A DNA stretch of 64,000 nucleotides from Posidonia oceanica (GCA_037176725.1 JAZBRS010000059.1:9287001-9351000), one strand, 5' to 3'. Shown: positions 10,917-24,687, numbered from the stretch's first letter. Made by a program: numbers and translations. The notes: generated by a model from the letters alone, not told the origin.

Positions 10917-13900
10917 CCATGGATTTCACTCGTCTTCCCAAGAATGGCATTATTGTAAATAATCTCTTCAAACAAGGGTTTTTTTTCTAGTCGAACGGAG
11001 GCAATCCAAGGCCGAATCCACCCAAAGTCAGACCAAGTTATGGCATCCAGTAATCACGCTCCACGTGCCATTCAGGTGGGGTAGGCGTAACGGCTGCGGC
11101 GAGGTGACCTCATGTCTTCTGGGCCCCACACCGCCGCTTACACGGATATTATTAAATCGAAAATAAAGAAGAAGAAAAATTTTCTCTTGCCTTTGGATTA
11201 CAATATCGGAAGAGGACAAAAGCCATCGTACGTTTCGGTTTCACCCCGACGCGTCTCCCATTTCCCCCACCATTTTTTAATAACAGATGTTGTTAACCAC
11301 AGGAAGAAATTTTCCTTGTTTGAAATGGCAATCAGGGTTTACACCTCTTAATTTTCAGAGTTTTAATATTTACACACTATAAAATTTATCTGTTATATAT
11401 AGTCAGTCGTACACCCATGGCTTATTAAACAAGTTATATGTGTTGACCGATTATTTATTGCCGATGCCTATTCAAGTTTCAATCCCACGAAACATCATCT
11501 GCAAGCATCGATAAATAAAAAAAAAGGACGTGTTGATGGTTTGATTTTCATCCCACGGTTCAGAATACGAGATTGAAACCAACACGGCTGTCAAGTCTCC
11601 TTCGATCACTCTACCTAGCTTCCTGTTCTTTTTCAATAGTAGTAGTTCACATTGAATGAATTAATCATGCCATCCAAGAACCACAGCAAGCGATTTAATA
11701 TTAATGCTTAAATCATTCCTTCAAGACCAAATTAAGCAACCACCTATCATCCACAAACAGAAGTCTTCTATTAAATCTTCTCCCAATGCCTGTGCGAGTC
11801 TTGAGGACCTTGAAAAAAGAAAACACCATCACCATGGATTTCAACGTCCTCCTCCCAAATAGCAAACCTACAGCCAGGCCTAGTCCATCGTTACATGTTG
11901 TGGATTGATTAATAACATCCGAAAATAGAAGAAAAAAAATGGCTATGAATTATATATTAATTACATATGAGGGAGAAAATGTAGATCTCTTTACAGTTTA
12001 CGCCATCCAAATCAGCCCTGCAGTAATCACATCTTCTTTCTCCTCTTTCTTTCTGTAACAAGTTGATAGTCTTCTTTCAGATAAAATATGTGGGATATGG
12101 TTTCCAACGATGAAGTCATGAAACGTTGATATCTTTTGTTTGTATTATTCTAACACTATTGTCTATCACGTGGATTCGGTATCACTTTTCAAGTGACACA
12201 TCTGGTGAGTCCTAACTCTTTCATTAGGTAGACATTGATGGGTCTGATTGAGATCTTGAAATGTCGTTGTTGGCTACAACATGGTGAGTTAGATCGTTAG
12301 GTGATATTAGTGTATGGAGGAGGTATTATTGTCTTACTTGATGCAAAGTTAATGGATGGTGACTCAAACAGGATCCATGTTGTGACGTTTATTGAATTGA
12401 ACAACTTTTGGTGGGAGGTTTTGGCTGGATTACAATCCTTGGTGGATGGATCCAAAAGTCTTGTGGGATTTTTTTATTTTTTATTTTACAAAGTGGAAGT
12501 GCACAAATTTTTTTTAAAAAAAAAAAAGGAAGAAGAAGGAATGCCTAGTTTTGAACTTCAACTTCCTTAATGTATTTTTAGTTCCTCGTTAAACCCTAGA
12601 ATAACAAAAGTTAGAATAAGCATAAGGTGGTGTTGGTGTCCTTATAATATATTTATCTATTTGGAACTAGAAAGTTAGATCGGATGAATGAATAGATATC
12701 AAAAGGTATTTTGAATCATATGAAAACTTAAGGAATTGTTGTTCAAAGTGTTAAATTTTTTTACCGAGAAAGAAATAAAAATAAATTAGGCAAAATAATT
12801 CGTTTATTCTCCATGAATTAGTTTTGGAATAGGAATATAAGAATAATTACTTTTATTATGGGTTGTGTACCTTTTTTTTTTTTAAACTTATTCCAAGTTA
12901 CTCATATTTTGTATCCAAAGCGTGGCTAAGAATTTACATCAATAGCAACCATATTGTAGGGGTCTTAATGTTACTACTTACTATAATACTATGAGACCGA
13001 CAACATCCTTTCCTTTTCATTCTATTTACTTAGTAGACTCTACAACACTAAAAATATTGATTACAGCTTTGAGCCAACAACTACACGTCTTCCTTTTTAA
13101 AAAAATGTATAAACAAAAACATTGCATCATCAGAAACTAGACCATCTAATCTTGAAGACATCTTCCTTTACATAGCACAACCTCAACTACAACCAGTTGC
13201 TTAAGCAATATTAGAAGAAGTGATTGCGTGGCTATCTCTCAGCAAACTCATTTAAACACCTTAATCCATACTCTCAACGGAACAAACAGTGAGAGAGAAA
13301 TAGACTTATAGTTTGGTACAGCTTCTGGTTTTCTCACTCCTTTACGTCAAAGATAGAGCATATATATATGCTAAAGATGTTTCGAATAGAGACTACCAGA
13401 TAGAGCATCTCTGTGTGTTTTGAACTCCTACAGGAGTTAAAGATAGTAAGATACCATGTTGTTAGTAGGAGCCAGCTTCTAGTCATGCAGCTTCTTCCAC
13501 CAACAGTGCCAAATACATGGTGTTCAGAGTTGTAAACATGTCCAAAATCCACTAGTGCAGTCAGCGCATGGGAATCACAAAACCAGTGGGGTTTGCCATT
13601 CAACATAGCAAAAGAAATGGCATCTATTGCAGATTTTCTGTTTGGTGAATGAGTACTTAATTACAGGATGTCACCTTACAATGAGGCAACACTATATTTT
13701 AGTGTTATTTGTATGTTTATCATATAAAAAAAGGGTTGTGAAGGAGGAGAAGAAGAAGAAGAAGAAGACTAATTTGGAAATGTAGTCAAACATGAACCGT
13801 CAATGGGACCCACAGTTTGAAAAGAACTTACCATGGCAGTGGATTAAAAAGAATTACATGTTTGATGTTTCACCCTGTACATGCATGCCATATCGTCTTG

Positions 13901-14295
13901 TCCACGTCTAGAAAAAGACCTGTTTCTAAAAGGATTTGTCCGTCAAAGGGAATGATTTCAGTGTTTCCACAGTTGGTATGACTTATGAGTCAATAAATCC
14001 CCAACCATGTAATGTGTCAGTAAAGTTCCCCCCAACCATAAAAGGATTTGTTCATTTAAGTGCATGTTCCTGTGAAAACTTTACATCCTGAATCTGGTGG
14101 TCCAACTACTTGTAAAGGGTCTTTCTTGGATTGCAAATCTGCAATAGCCTTTCAACATCACAAGAAAGGGGTCTGGGACTTCTACGCCATGAGCCTGACT
14201 AGGGAATGCTATTGACTACGAAATGCTGAATTTCAACTAGATTAGGTTAGAGAGGACACAGAGACGACAGTTAACCTTGGAAACTCTTTCTCGTA
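10917..14295. other. Long intergenic stretch without a supported gene
   Basis: I see only AT-rich non-coding DNA, homopolymer runs (A run near 12,520, T run near 12,870) and a (GAA)n run near 13,745-13,768. Frames at 12,301 and 13,334 are short and domainless. Confidence 0.5.
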
Positions 14296-14299
14296 CTTA

Positions 14300-15620
14300 A
14301 GGATGTCAATGGGTTGGGTTACGGATTAACCTATGACCCATTCTATTTTGAGATAATAGATTATGGGTTGGATGATGATCTATTTTTCCAATCTTTAATC
14401 CGTAACTCGATCCAATCTATCTAGGTAATGGATTATGTGTGAGTTAATGGGTCAAATAGGTCAATATACAATAAAATGATAAATACTTATGATAAATCGA
14501 CTCATATATAAACATGTATTATATAATATTCAAATATATGCGAATTATCTAAATAAATATATTCAAAACATTAAAAGTGTAAGAACTAATAGAATACAAA
14601 TAAATAACTAAGTGGAAAGTGCATATGTAGGTACCTATAGGATTGTTTGCTGCAGGCACGTAAACTACATTGATCCTGAACCATTGGATTTTAATCTATG
14701 GTCAAGATTTGACTGCACATTTCTCGTCTCCTCCTCTGCTCCCACCATACACTTTTCGCTTACCACACCTCTCCCATCCTCCTCTACTCCCAACCTGCTC
14801 CCACCCAGACCGCCTCCCCTCCCATCCTCCTCCTCCCGTCCTCCACTCAGACTCTGACCACATCTCTCCCTTCCTCCTCTTCTGCACCCCTCCTCCATCG
14901 ATCATACCCTTTCCACCTTTCATCACCCCTCCCATCGTGTTATCGCCGTCGCCTCCCCACCCTTCTCCTGTCGTCGCCTCCACTCCCTCCTCCTCCTGTT
15001 GTCGCCTCCTTGCCCCTCTCCAACGCCACGACCTCCTTCTCCTCTTCTCCTCTTCTCCCCTCCCGTCGCCTCGTTCTTCTCTTTTTCGTCGTCGCCTCCC
15101 CGCCCCTCCAACGCACTCCTCCTCCCCGATGTACCGTGCTGCGTAGCCGTCTCCGCCTGCTCCTCCTCCCCCGTCTACCATGCTGTGTCGCTGTCTCCGC
15201 CTCCTCCGCCTCCGCCTCTTCGATTCTCAATCATTTGATACATCGAACGGTTAAACTTAAATACCTATAAGATTCTTCACTGTAGGTGCCTACACAAAAA
15301 ATACTCCTAATAACAAATTATAGTTAATTAATAATCTCTACAAAATACAAAAACTTTATGTTTTTCATAGAAGAAAAGATATACATAAAACATACCAAAT
15401 ACTAAGTCAATAATATCAGGAAAATAATTTTTGATTCTCTTTAGATTTGTAAAATTAATAAAAGAAAATCCTATTTTAATAGATAAACGAGTTAGATCAC
15501 GTATCCAACCTATAACCCAATTCGTTAAGAGTTTAGGTTAATGGATCTAATGGATTTGATTTTTCTAAGCCATATTCTAAAATAACGGATTAGGCCGAAC
15601 AGAATGTCAAATTTAACCCA
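14300..15620. mobile_element. Damaged hAT-type element carrying an insert
   Basis: The left end (TTAAGGATGTCAATGGGTTGGG) and the inner GGATTA/TAATCC blocks match the style of the 24,688-25,093 element, and the right arm (15,480-15,620) again has GGATTAGGCC and related blocks. I could not find a target-site duplication, so the right end is uncertain. It is interrupted by the pyrimidine-rich insert at about 14,622-15,294. Confidence 0.5.
14622..15294. mobile_element. Pyrimidine-rich insert with inverted TGTAGG..CCTA ends
   Basis: The left end reads TGTAGGTACCTATAGGATT and the right end reads CTGTAGGTGCCTACA, so short inverted repeats bound the segment. Between them about 500 bp (14,715-15,230) is strongly C+T-rich on the plus strand, in sharp contrast to the AT-rich host element. 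Several open frames up to 159 codons exist on both strands but consist of low-complexity P/S/H or G/R/E tracts. MITE or MULE with captured DNA is possible; no target duplication was confirmed. Confidence 0.5.
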
Positions 15621-15649
15621 AACTGAACAATACTATTCAAAGAAAGTAG

Positions 15650-18330
15650 TTCATGCAACCTGGACAGTGACCTTTTACTTATTGACCTCTGGTTTCTTAC
15701 AAAAAGAGGTATGATGTGGACACTCTTTAGCTATTTTGAGGTAATTTAATTTTAATAATCATGATGTAAACATCTCGCCACCATTCAATCTCCCCTGAAA
15801 TTGAATAACATCGTTCAAAACTCCTGTCTTTTCTTACATTTGATTGTGGGGTGCAAGAAGTGACACTTTTTAGTCTTAAAAAGAACGAAGAAAAGAAGCG
15901 AAGCAGACATACAGGGCCTCATTAGTGAAGAATCAATGGTGTTGGAAGCTCCTCTTGTGCTTTTTTATACTTCATTTAAAGGAAGTGTCAGACAAAACAT
16001 CCAAGAATGAGGGTTCTGGTCAGGTAGAATAGAATGTGGTCCAGACAACAAGGTTCAACATGTAATGCCTACGAGAACAAAGGCAATATAGATAATGATG
16101 ACAAAATGATGTTCAAACTTGTACCTGCTTAACAGTCAAGACTCCCAATTCCCCAGGCAATGACTTGTCTCGTTCATTCCCGTGTAATTAATGTCTTATG
16201 CATAAAAAAACCCTGATTTGCATGAGCAGTTGGACGTCTCCGCGTGGTTGCAGTTTTAAAGATATTAGACTAAATTACTTGTGTTATTATCTAATGCCAC
16301 TAATTTTAAAGATGTTTGACAAACTTTTGGATTTGATGCGTGTCCGTCTACCTTGCCCTTCTAAGGTTCAAATTCTAATGTAAACAATTAAATTACCATT
16401 TCAAAAATGGTATTACCTGTAACTCCATAAGTAACACGAGAAAATATCTAGAATTTGCTTGGTAGAATTCCAATTACAAACATAAGCTATTTCATGTTCA
16501 GCACAAGATGGAAAATAAGCTTTGGATGTTTTTTTCCCCCCCAAGCAAAAAATACTTCAAGCTGTTTACCGTCTCGGATTATTCTGACTGTCGTAAGAGC
16601 ACAAGGCAGTCATAGACATGGAGGAAAAAACAACAAAAGGCAGTCAAAATGTACTTAGCAAAAGAAGATTGTCTTTAATCACACCATAGCTATGCTTGGG
16701 AAAAGAAGAGCAAATTGAGGGCAAGAAATTGAAAAGCACACAAACTTCCAAGGATCGATGTCAACGTTCTCAAAAGCATTATTTCAGGTATGTAAATAGC
16801 TTCTTTGAAAGAAACCTTCAAGACAAAAGGAATCCGAGCAAGTGGTTACCGTAGACACCATCTCCAAAAGGCTGTTTGGGGACACATTTACACAAGAGGA
16901 CTTCCTTAAATCTTTTTATAGTAGAGGAGTAGATGTGGCATCCCCAACCAAATCCACACAAGTCCTATTCTTAAGCTTCATGTCATTTCCAAGTACAATT
17001 ACTTATACATTCTTGTTATAGCTCTACAAGCATTAAACCAAGTAGGGTTGGAAAAACATGTACATGCTCAGCTCGACAGAAGTGAGACCCCATCAGTCAG
17101 AACATTTTCAACTTCAGAAAACAAAATAATGTACACTGAATATGTCAAAGATCAAGAAATTTGAAAAGAATAAAGATAGAGAAAGATACATAGCTAGTGC
17201 CCAAAAGTTCAGATTATAATCATGCTATGCATGGAAGAACGGAAAAATGGGGGAAAAAATACTCCAGGAATGGAGTCACCGAAGCTGCATGAAAAAGGGT
17301 GTCTTCCAACAACATTAACTTGAACTCCATCAGGGAATGACACTCGAAAATAGATCACACAAGTGTTAAACTGAGTAGATACAGAATGATATTTTTGTTA
17401 ATCTCCCATTCTAATAAAATGGAAAACATCCAAATTTCTTAGATTATATTCGATATGAAGTACCAGCAAGAGGGATCTTATAGCTCATGGTAAGATTAAT
17501 CAAAGAGGTTGAGCTAAGATTACTCCTATAGTTCAAGATAAAAGGGTTTGAAAATTTTCTGTTATTCTCTATTCGTGGAGACCTGGACTAGGTAATAAAG
17601 CAATCATGAACAAGAAAAAAAAAGTAGGTTATGGTGTATCTTAATTATATATATGAGATAGCTCCATCTTACCAACTATATATTCCTATGATCTATAGTT
17701 TTTTTTAAATCAATAGTTTTTGCAGACTACCCTTCCTTATAAAGTAAGATCTGCATAAACCAAGTACTGAACAGAACTGCCGTGAACTATTTCACTTACA
17801 TCAACGATGTCCACAAGTCACCTTATTATTGCTTTGGGTTTATAAGTTGCAAGAACTTTAGATGATACGGTAGGATATAAGCTCATTACCTGGATCAGTT
17901 TGAATATGAATGGCCAACAATGGAGGCTAAACTAAATCCCAACAAAATCAGCAGTTGAGATCTATTCAAGTAACCTCAAAGTGATGCTAACATCAAAATA
18001 TTCCTTAAATAACATGAATAATCAATTTACAAAGTCCAGAAAAAGGAAGAAGTATAGCAAAAGATCGTTACTGCCGCTGTTCAGTTAAAAATGGAAGCCT
18101 CAAGTAGTTCTACAACTGGGTGGAAGCTTTGAGATGATTGGCAAAACAAAGAGGGCATTCCTCCCATGTTCAAGCTTCTCATACATGATGCCATAAGAGA
18201 GTGTACCACCAAGAATTTTCTGCATTAAGATGGCATCCATGAGGAAATGTGCATCAAGATTAGGGTTTCATACAGATTCAGTCGATGAATTGATCTTTAT
18301 GGTAACCTCTCACGCAACCACTTCTGGCAC
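15650..18330. other. Intergenic, downstream of CLPT1
   Basis: No protein-coding similarity recognised. AT-rich, with a GGTTCAAATTC box-B-like motif near 16,365 that may be a SINE relic. The segment next to 18,331 should contain the CLPT1 3' UTR. Confidence 0.45.
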
Positions 18331-21300
18331 CTATCTGTAATTAAGCTCAAAATCCTGATTGGCCTGAAATACAACACAACATGCACATCAATATTGCAAT
18401 AGACGAGGTAATTTACTAGGAGTGATAACAATTCAAATCTCACAGTTTTCGCAAGCTCAGCAGCCTTTTCAGTATCAAAACCAAGTGATGCCAATAGCTT
18501 GTGACCAGCTGACTTTTCCTCAGACCAAATACCAAGAAGCAAATGAGATGTTGTTAGTTCACCACTCTCGCCTGGAATGGAATAAGTAAAAAATAATTGA
18601 CATTTTAAGTGACAAATAATTGAAAATTGAACCGATGAAACTCAAATACACTCAACAATACCAGATTTCAACTTTTCCTCAACAGCCCAATCCAGTGCCC
18701 TCTGAGCTGGTTCAGTTAAGGGTGGATGTTCCGGACTAAAAAAGTACAAGTCCGATTTTCCAAGTAAATTGACAGTTTCTTCACGCACTTTAAAAAGTGT
18801 GATACCATTTGCACGGAGAAATTTTGCTGCAAGGCTGGTTCCTAAGTAAAATAGTAAGTAAAACAATAAGAATGAGCTTGTAAATGAATTTCTGATATTG
18901 ATATAGGAATACATTGTTTGAATGTTTTCTGCGTCCTACAAAAATGCTGACTTTTTGTTCACTAAATAATTATTATAACTAAGAAAAAAATTGGAGTATG
19001 GCATCTTAAGTATTCAAGTAATAATCCTCTAAGCCATACATATCTGCCTAGTTGCCCATGTGAAAGCTCCATAAAGACAGCAGAACAATGCTTACAAAAC
19101 ATGAATCTAACAGAATCAAAATGTAAGATTCTTGCCCTTATGTTTTGATGAGACTATGTAATTAAACTGACTAAATATTGGGATTTGAGATATGTTTAGC
19201 CAGGTGACAGCATTGTGATTCCAGATCACGATTGGATCATCAAATCAATGGTGGATGATTCACTTATGCTCAAGAGATGAAGATTTGGATAATTTTTTTA
19301 TTTCAAGTCTACTTTTTGATAAGGACATTTTTTGTTAAAAAATTAAAAACAGGTGAATATTATTCAGCTTGATTCGATACAGTCAAAGCTCTCTTTGAAT
19401 TTCAAAATGAATAACCCATGATCCTATGGTATTGAGATTCAAATTTAAACAGACATTTTGAAACTCTCCATAACAGCCTAGTCCTTTGATTTTGTTTCCA
19501 ATTTTTTGACAGACTATGGTAGCATTTGTTTGGACACTCGCATGGCTCCTGTAGCATTTACAAAATTACTTCCAAAAAATTACATTTTTTTGACATTGAG
19601 TTAATGGGACACCTACCTCTTTTTTTTTTCTTCCCCGGTAATCTACCAGCAAGTAGCAAATCCTGATATCTTCTCTCATCAAGGCACCATCACTGCCATT
19701 GAGAAACAACTCCGACGTCTTCTCCACAGTTCATTAGCAACCATCGGTCCTGTCATCTCTCGTAGGCGACCATTTTGCCCCATTTCTTCGCAGCTCTGAA
19801 CTCCCCTTCTTCTTTCCTTTTCTCATCCGTCGTCGGGGAGCCATCGATGTCTTGTGGGCAGTAGTAGAGGCGTTGGACTCTTGTGGAGAGGTAAACTTCT
19901 GACGCCATGTCCCGTCGGGGGCAAAAATGGAAGAAGGGAGGATGGAGAGTTGCGGGAGCTAGTTTGCCAAATGGAGAGACGGCTCCTCATGGGAGTTGCT
20001 ACTATAGATGAGCTCAAGGAATCCCGCACAGTACCAGCTCCATCTGGATCTTCAGATCCCAGAGCTAGCAAACAAATGGAGTCTATGTTTTTTTTTGCTT
20101 GGTTACGAACTTTGTTAGTTGCATACAATTGCTTATGTGTGATATTGTGTGTGCTTGTAGAATTTCTTATTTAATTTTAATTGCTATAACATACAATAGC
20201 AAATAATTACAGCTTGTCATTTTTCTCTTGTCGAGAAAAAACTGAGAAGTGGGTTAAAGACAACAAAACAACACCTTAGATAGAAGTCGAACATCTAAAC
20301 AGCTACTTCGATAAAACTTTTGTGATGCATTCTCATGGTAGTAAGACAACCTCTTAATAGCTTTCTGCAAGGGGTTGGGACCATCTAAACATCTTACATC
20401 CCAAGTTGGACCGAACTAGTAGATAATTCTCAATCCAAGTTGAACCAACGGTAAGACAAAACAATTACCACACCCAAAGCAGAAAATATTTGGAACAATT
20501 GGCAAAAATATGGTAATAGATAAGTTATTTTGTTATCCTTGTGTTAGAGACCTCATAGACTCACATGGACATATTTTAAATGGGTGACATGGAGGGTAGA
20601 AAGGTCATTTGACCCTGCTTGTACGCAGTTTGGCTTTGATACCATATCAATTTCATATATCTCTCAATTTGTGAGAAAAAAAGCATACATCATCAAGATC
20701 ACATGAATCAAATATTACATCTAATACTGCAGTCCCTTCTATAGTCCAAGAAGATAAAACAAGGAAGTATTGGCAAAAATTGCCTCATCTCGGTTTTAAT
20801 GATAACAAAACATATTTGTAAGCTAACCTTCTTGATAGATCAAGAAAGAAGTTCTCATGAACTTTGGAAAAAGAAGAATGTGATATTGACAAAGAAGAAG
20901 GTGATATTGACAAAGAAGAAATCAATATGGAAGATGAAGGCAATTCAATTAAAGATAAGTCAAAACAATTGAAGATTGAAGACCAAGTTTATATGTAATT
21001 AAAAGAGTCATGTAAAAGAGAATGTTGTATTCTATGAACTTGTAATAATCTTCCAAGCATCCCAATAGTGTCTTAGAAAAATAGCCAAAAACAAACCAAT
21101 TCATTGAGTACATTCATTATAAGACTAAAACAAGATTGTTTCGCATACCGAATATTTTCGATATAGCGAATTAGGAAAAATAAGTATTCACAGCAATGAA
21201 CTGATTGGCATACCGAAAAGCATCGGTATACCAAAATCTAGGTTATCTGTTCACAACCGAGAATACGTTCGGCACACCGAAACATTTCAGTATACCGAAG

Positions 21301-23509
21301 TATCCGATCGTTGTGATTTTCGGTCGACCGATTAATTTCGGCATATTGAATCAATAACCGTTTGTGAACGTTTAAGAGAATTGTATGTTCATTTTACACA
21401 TGTCTAAATTAGTATATTCCTATATATAAGACACCACTATACTCATATTTGACAATAGAGACATAAGAGAAGTATCCCAAGTATATTGCACATCATATGC
21501 ACTTAGTTGAGCTACATTCCCATCATTTCCTTTAAGCATTCCACTCACATCATTTTAGAGATATTTCCCAAACTAGAGAGCTTCATTTCCACCTAGCTAA
21601 AGTAATTTGGGAGATATAGAAAAAGGTTGTAATCTTTGCTTTTTTGAATGTGTTCTTCTCCGAGAGTGAAAAGGGGAACCGCGGTTTTTGTGGAACTTGA
21701 CGAAGATTCGTCAATGGTGTACGGTAGGATCTTGGTCTGGAACAAGATCAAGATTAAGGTAACTTTTCTCGAGAAATGGACTAAACCGGAGAGACTGAAC
21801 CACTATAAATTCTTTAAGTAATTTCATTTTCTCTCATCCCCTTCTTTGTATGTTTCTAATTAATATCCAAATCCTTCTTTATATTCCATTTACTTGCTAA
21901 ATTGCTTAAGATTGTTAAAATGAACTTAAATTCCACATATTTTATTAAAATCACTATTCACCCTCTTTCTAGTGAAACCCTAAAATCCTAACAAGAAGGA
22001 AAGAAGAGGATTTGATTTGGAAATACTAAATCACTAGGGATGGTTGAAGTTTGACATGAACATTTACAAGGATGAGGAATGCTTCCTTTTACAATTGAGC
22101 AACGGGATATCAACCCTTAGTGCAAAGTTGTAGTTACACTAGAAACAACAGATTTACTGGTCCAACCATAAGTAAAGCACTAGCAGTGCTCTAAGTTAGA
22201 AATCAACATGAAGTTGCTTTATGTATTTGAAGCAAAAATGTTTACTTCAGTAAAACAACATCAATGAAAATTGAGCACTATGTTAGTCAATATAGCATCA
22301 TTAATTGTCTTTCTTCAACAGATTGTATTTGTAAAGTCTAGATATTTTACATGTTGCCATATTCTACAGCCATATTTAATGCAATAGCCGGCAGAGTCAG
22401 TGGTAAAAGCCATCTAGTGCTAGTTCTTCAATTCCTACAGATGTTTCCCATCAAGATCAGAAGCCACTGCTGCTAATTAAGTCTGAAATCTCCTCTTGCT
22501 TCAACAAAAAACAACATCTAATTGCAGGAAATTCTACTTGTGTTATGCCAACGTACTTATTGAAATGGATACACAAACTTAAGCTTCAACAGACATGAGA
22601 ACAGCACAAATGACAGACTAGATGGTAGAAGCTGTCTAATGCTAGTTCTTCAATTCTTCCGAGTGTTTTCCACCAAGACCAGAAGCAATTGCCAATATAA
22701 TGGACCAAATTCACAATGCATTATAATTTGATCAAAGAATGATCTGAAATCTCCTCTTCCTTCAACCAGAAAAAACATTTCAGGAAATTCTACTTGTGTT
22801 GTGCCAACATCCTTAACAAAACGAAATGCTCGACAAACTTAACCTTTTAATGAGAAACAAAAACAGCACCCATGCAATATCCATTAGTCATTACTAACCA
22901 TCTAGAACCTCTATCTAGAGCAATTCCCAACAAATAAAACCAGCAACCGAGGCCACCATCTCACATAGTCAAATCACACTGACCTTCAACGAGGATCCCC
23001 ATGAGAAGAGTTTCCGTCCCATTCGTCGGGTACTTGAGCTTCCTCGCCTCCAGCTCCGCCATCGCAAACGACTTTATCGCCCTCGCCGCCCACCTACCAC
23101 AGCAACCACCAAACACCCATCAACCCAAACCCACCAAAAAAAAAACCAACCTTTCCAACCAAGAAAACCAAATCCACTCACTTGACGCCCCCATTCGGGC
23201 CAGCCCTCTCCGGCTTCCTGCAAGACCAAACCAATCACCCCCACAAATCAAAACCCACAAATATTTAACCGAGAAGGTCCGGAAACCAACGGGTACTTAC
23301 GAGGAGGGGAGCATGGAGACGGCGGCGGCGAGGGGCTTGCGGGGTCGGACGCGGAGGGGCGGGGGTGGGGCGAGGGAGCGGTGGAGAAAGGTGGTGGTGC
23401 ATCCGAGGGCGTCGGGACTGAGGGTGGAAGGCAGAAAGATGAGATTTTGAGAGGATTCCTTGGGCTCGGAGGCGGAGATTGGGAGGAGCGAGAGCAGCCG
23501 AGACGCCAT
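18331..23509 (-). CDS. CLPT1: Chloroplast Clp protease accessory protein CLPT1
   Basis: CLPT proteins resemble the N-domain of Clp chaperones and bind the stromal ClpPR core, aiding its assembly. Six exons give 231 residues: 23,509-23,301; 23,217-23,182; 23,093-22,984; 18,841-18,662; 18,571-18,444; 18,363-18,331 (stop TAG). All junctions are GT..AG and phases agree. Exon 1 starts MASRLLSLLP and is serine/proline-rich with basic residues, as a chloroplast transit peptide. Family signatures follow: AIKSFAMAELEARKLKYP, MGILVEGTS, KFLRANGITLFKVREETV, YFFSPEHPPLTEPAQRALDWA, and LLLGIWSEEKSAGHKLL. An ATG 18 codons upstream (23,563) is in frame but would put a charged tail before the transit peptide, so I prefer 23,509. 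Intron 3 is 4,142 bp and contains a solo LTR and a local duplication. CLPT2 is the alternative; the HPPLTEPAQ stretch fits CLPT1 better. Confidence 0.93.
19600..20190. other. Unassigned moderately GC-rich block in CLPT1 intron 3
   Basis: A T run at 19,619-19,629 precedes a pyrimidine-rich then purine-rich block unlike the AT-rich intron around it. Open frames of about 100 codons occur on both strands (19,823-20,128 minus; 19,854-20,174 plus) without a known domain. It looks like an inserted repeat fragment. Confidence 0.35.
20768..21993 (+). mobile_element. Solo LTR, Ty1-copia (Sirevirus-like), copy 1
   Basis: It starts TATTGGCAAAAATTGCC and ends AAAATCCTAACA, the same ends as the 37,313-38,433 copy. 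The flanking 5-mers are GGAAG and AGAAG, a target duplication with one change. Shared internal blocks include CTCATCTCGGTTTT near the left end, CCGTTTGTGAACGTT and CACTATTCACCC. A 24 bp unit (GTGATATTGACAAAGAAGAA) is tandemly doubled at about 20,880-20,925. It lies in CLPT1 intron 3, antisense to the gene. No internal retroelement sequence remains. Confidence 0.85.
22395..22870. repeat. Diverged tandem duplication in CLPT1 intron 3
   Basis: Two adjacent copies (about 22,395-22,610 and 22,622-22,870) share GTAGAAGC/GTAAAAGCCATCTA, GCTAGTTCTTCAATTC, TCTGAAATCTCCTCTT and GGAAATTCTACTTGTGTT in the same order. The spacing is about 230-300 bp because of an insertion in the second copy. It is non-coding. 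Confidence 0.8.
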
Positions 23510-23639
23510 GGACGATGGTGTGTTTCTTTCTTTCTTTTTCTCCTGCTGTTTTCGGCTCACCACACTGCTGATGCTGGATAGAAAGAGAATTATTGTTCTT
23601 TTTTCTTCTTCTTTTTGGTAGTTTGTTTGGATAAGGAGG

Positions 23640-24480
23640 TTATATTCGCAAATTTTTCAAAAAAATATTTTAAAAAAATATGGAGGTTATAAGGTTAGTA
23701 TTAGACACCTTTTTGGGAGATTTACAAGAATGTTGTACTTTGGTGCAATGATTTGGGTAATGCAAACAAAAAAAAAAGTTGGAATTGTGCAGTAGGATTT
23801 GGTATGCTAAAAAAAGAGAGGCTTGTTTTTGTATTTTGTTGCTAGAATTAAAATCTAAATGTTTTGTGTTCTTGTCCATGTCTTGGTATGTTGTATGCTC
23901 TAGCTTTAAATGTTGATGAGAGTATATGTACAAAGAATAGTCTTAAGTAGAAGAGCTTCTACATTGGTTAATCGAACTAATTCGAATCACTTTTAGTTGT
24001 TCGATTTGATTTTTTAAATTCAATGGTTCGATTCGATTTGAAATATCATCAAATCGATCTATATGATTTGATTTACAGTTCCAAGACTGTTTAACCAAAT
24101 CAAATCGAACCAATAAATTATATATATACATTAAATATTTAAATCTAGTATTAATATATGTAACATGTTACATTATATGATACAATTATATATGTTATAT
24201 ACTTAAATTATATATATTAACATTATATTAAAAGAATATAAGAAATCTAATTAACATTATATGTATTAAAAAAATCTTATTATATATATTTTATTAAAAG
24301 GTTAAACCATAAATTGAACCAAACTAAGCCAAAATCAAAATGATTTTGAATGATTTGATTTGGTTCGGTTCCAATAGGTAAAATGGTTCAATTTGGTTTT
24401 AAAATTATTTTAACTGACCTTTATAATTTAATTTGAGGCAAAAACCCAAATTAAATCAAACCATGTGCATCTTTACCAGT
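23640..24480. repeat. AT-rich repeat, degenerate hAT-like arms
   Basis: From about 23,965 to 24,475 both arms carry AATCGAA/TTCGATT and AACCAAA/TTTGGTT blocks in opposite orientation around a TA-rich core (24,120-24,300), the pattern of non-autonomous hAT elements. No target duplication was found, so the assignment is weak. 23,640-23,960 shows nothing. Confidence 0.4.
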
Positions 24481-24687
24481 CAATGGTCACCAATCCCTTA
24501 AGTCGACATGTGTTTACACTTGAATCAAATACTCCCTTTATTTACCTCTACCTTCTCGTGCAATCTTCTTCTTTGTTCTTCATCTTCTCCTTCTCCACTT
24601 GAATCATTTGATTGTTCTTGTACAATTGGTTTAAGATGACCAATATCATTGCTCTTGTGTCTTTTGACACCCCAGCAACCCAATGAA

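Noticed and set aside
14670..15270. Several 80-159 codon frames on both strands
   Set aside because: Products of the pyrimidine-rich insert; low complexity and no domain.
19823..20174. A nested gene in CLPT1 intron 3
   Set aside because: About 100-codon frames on both strands without domains; more likely an inserted repeat fragment.
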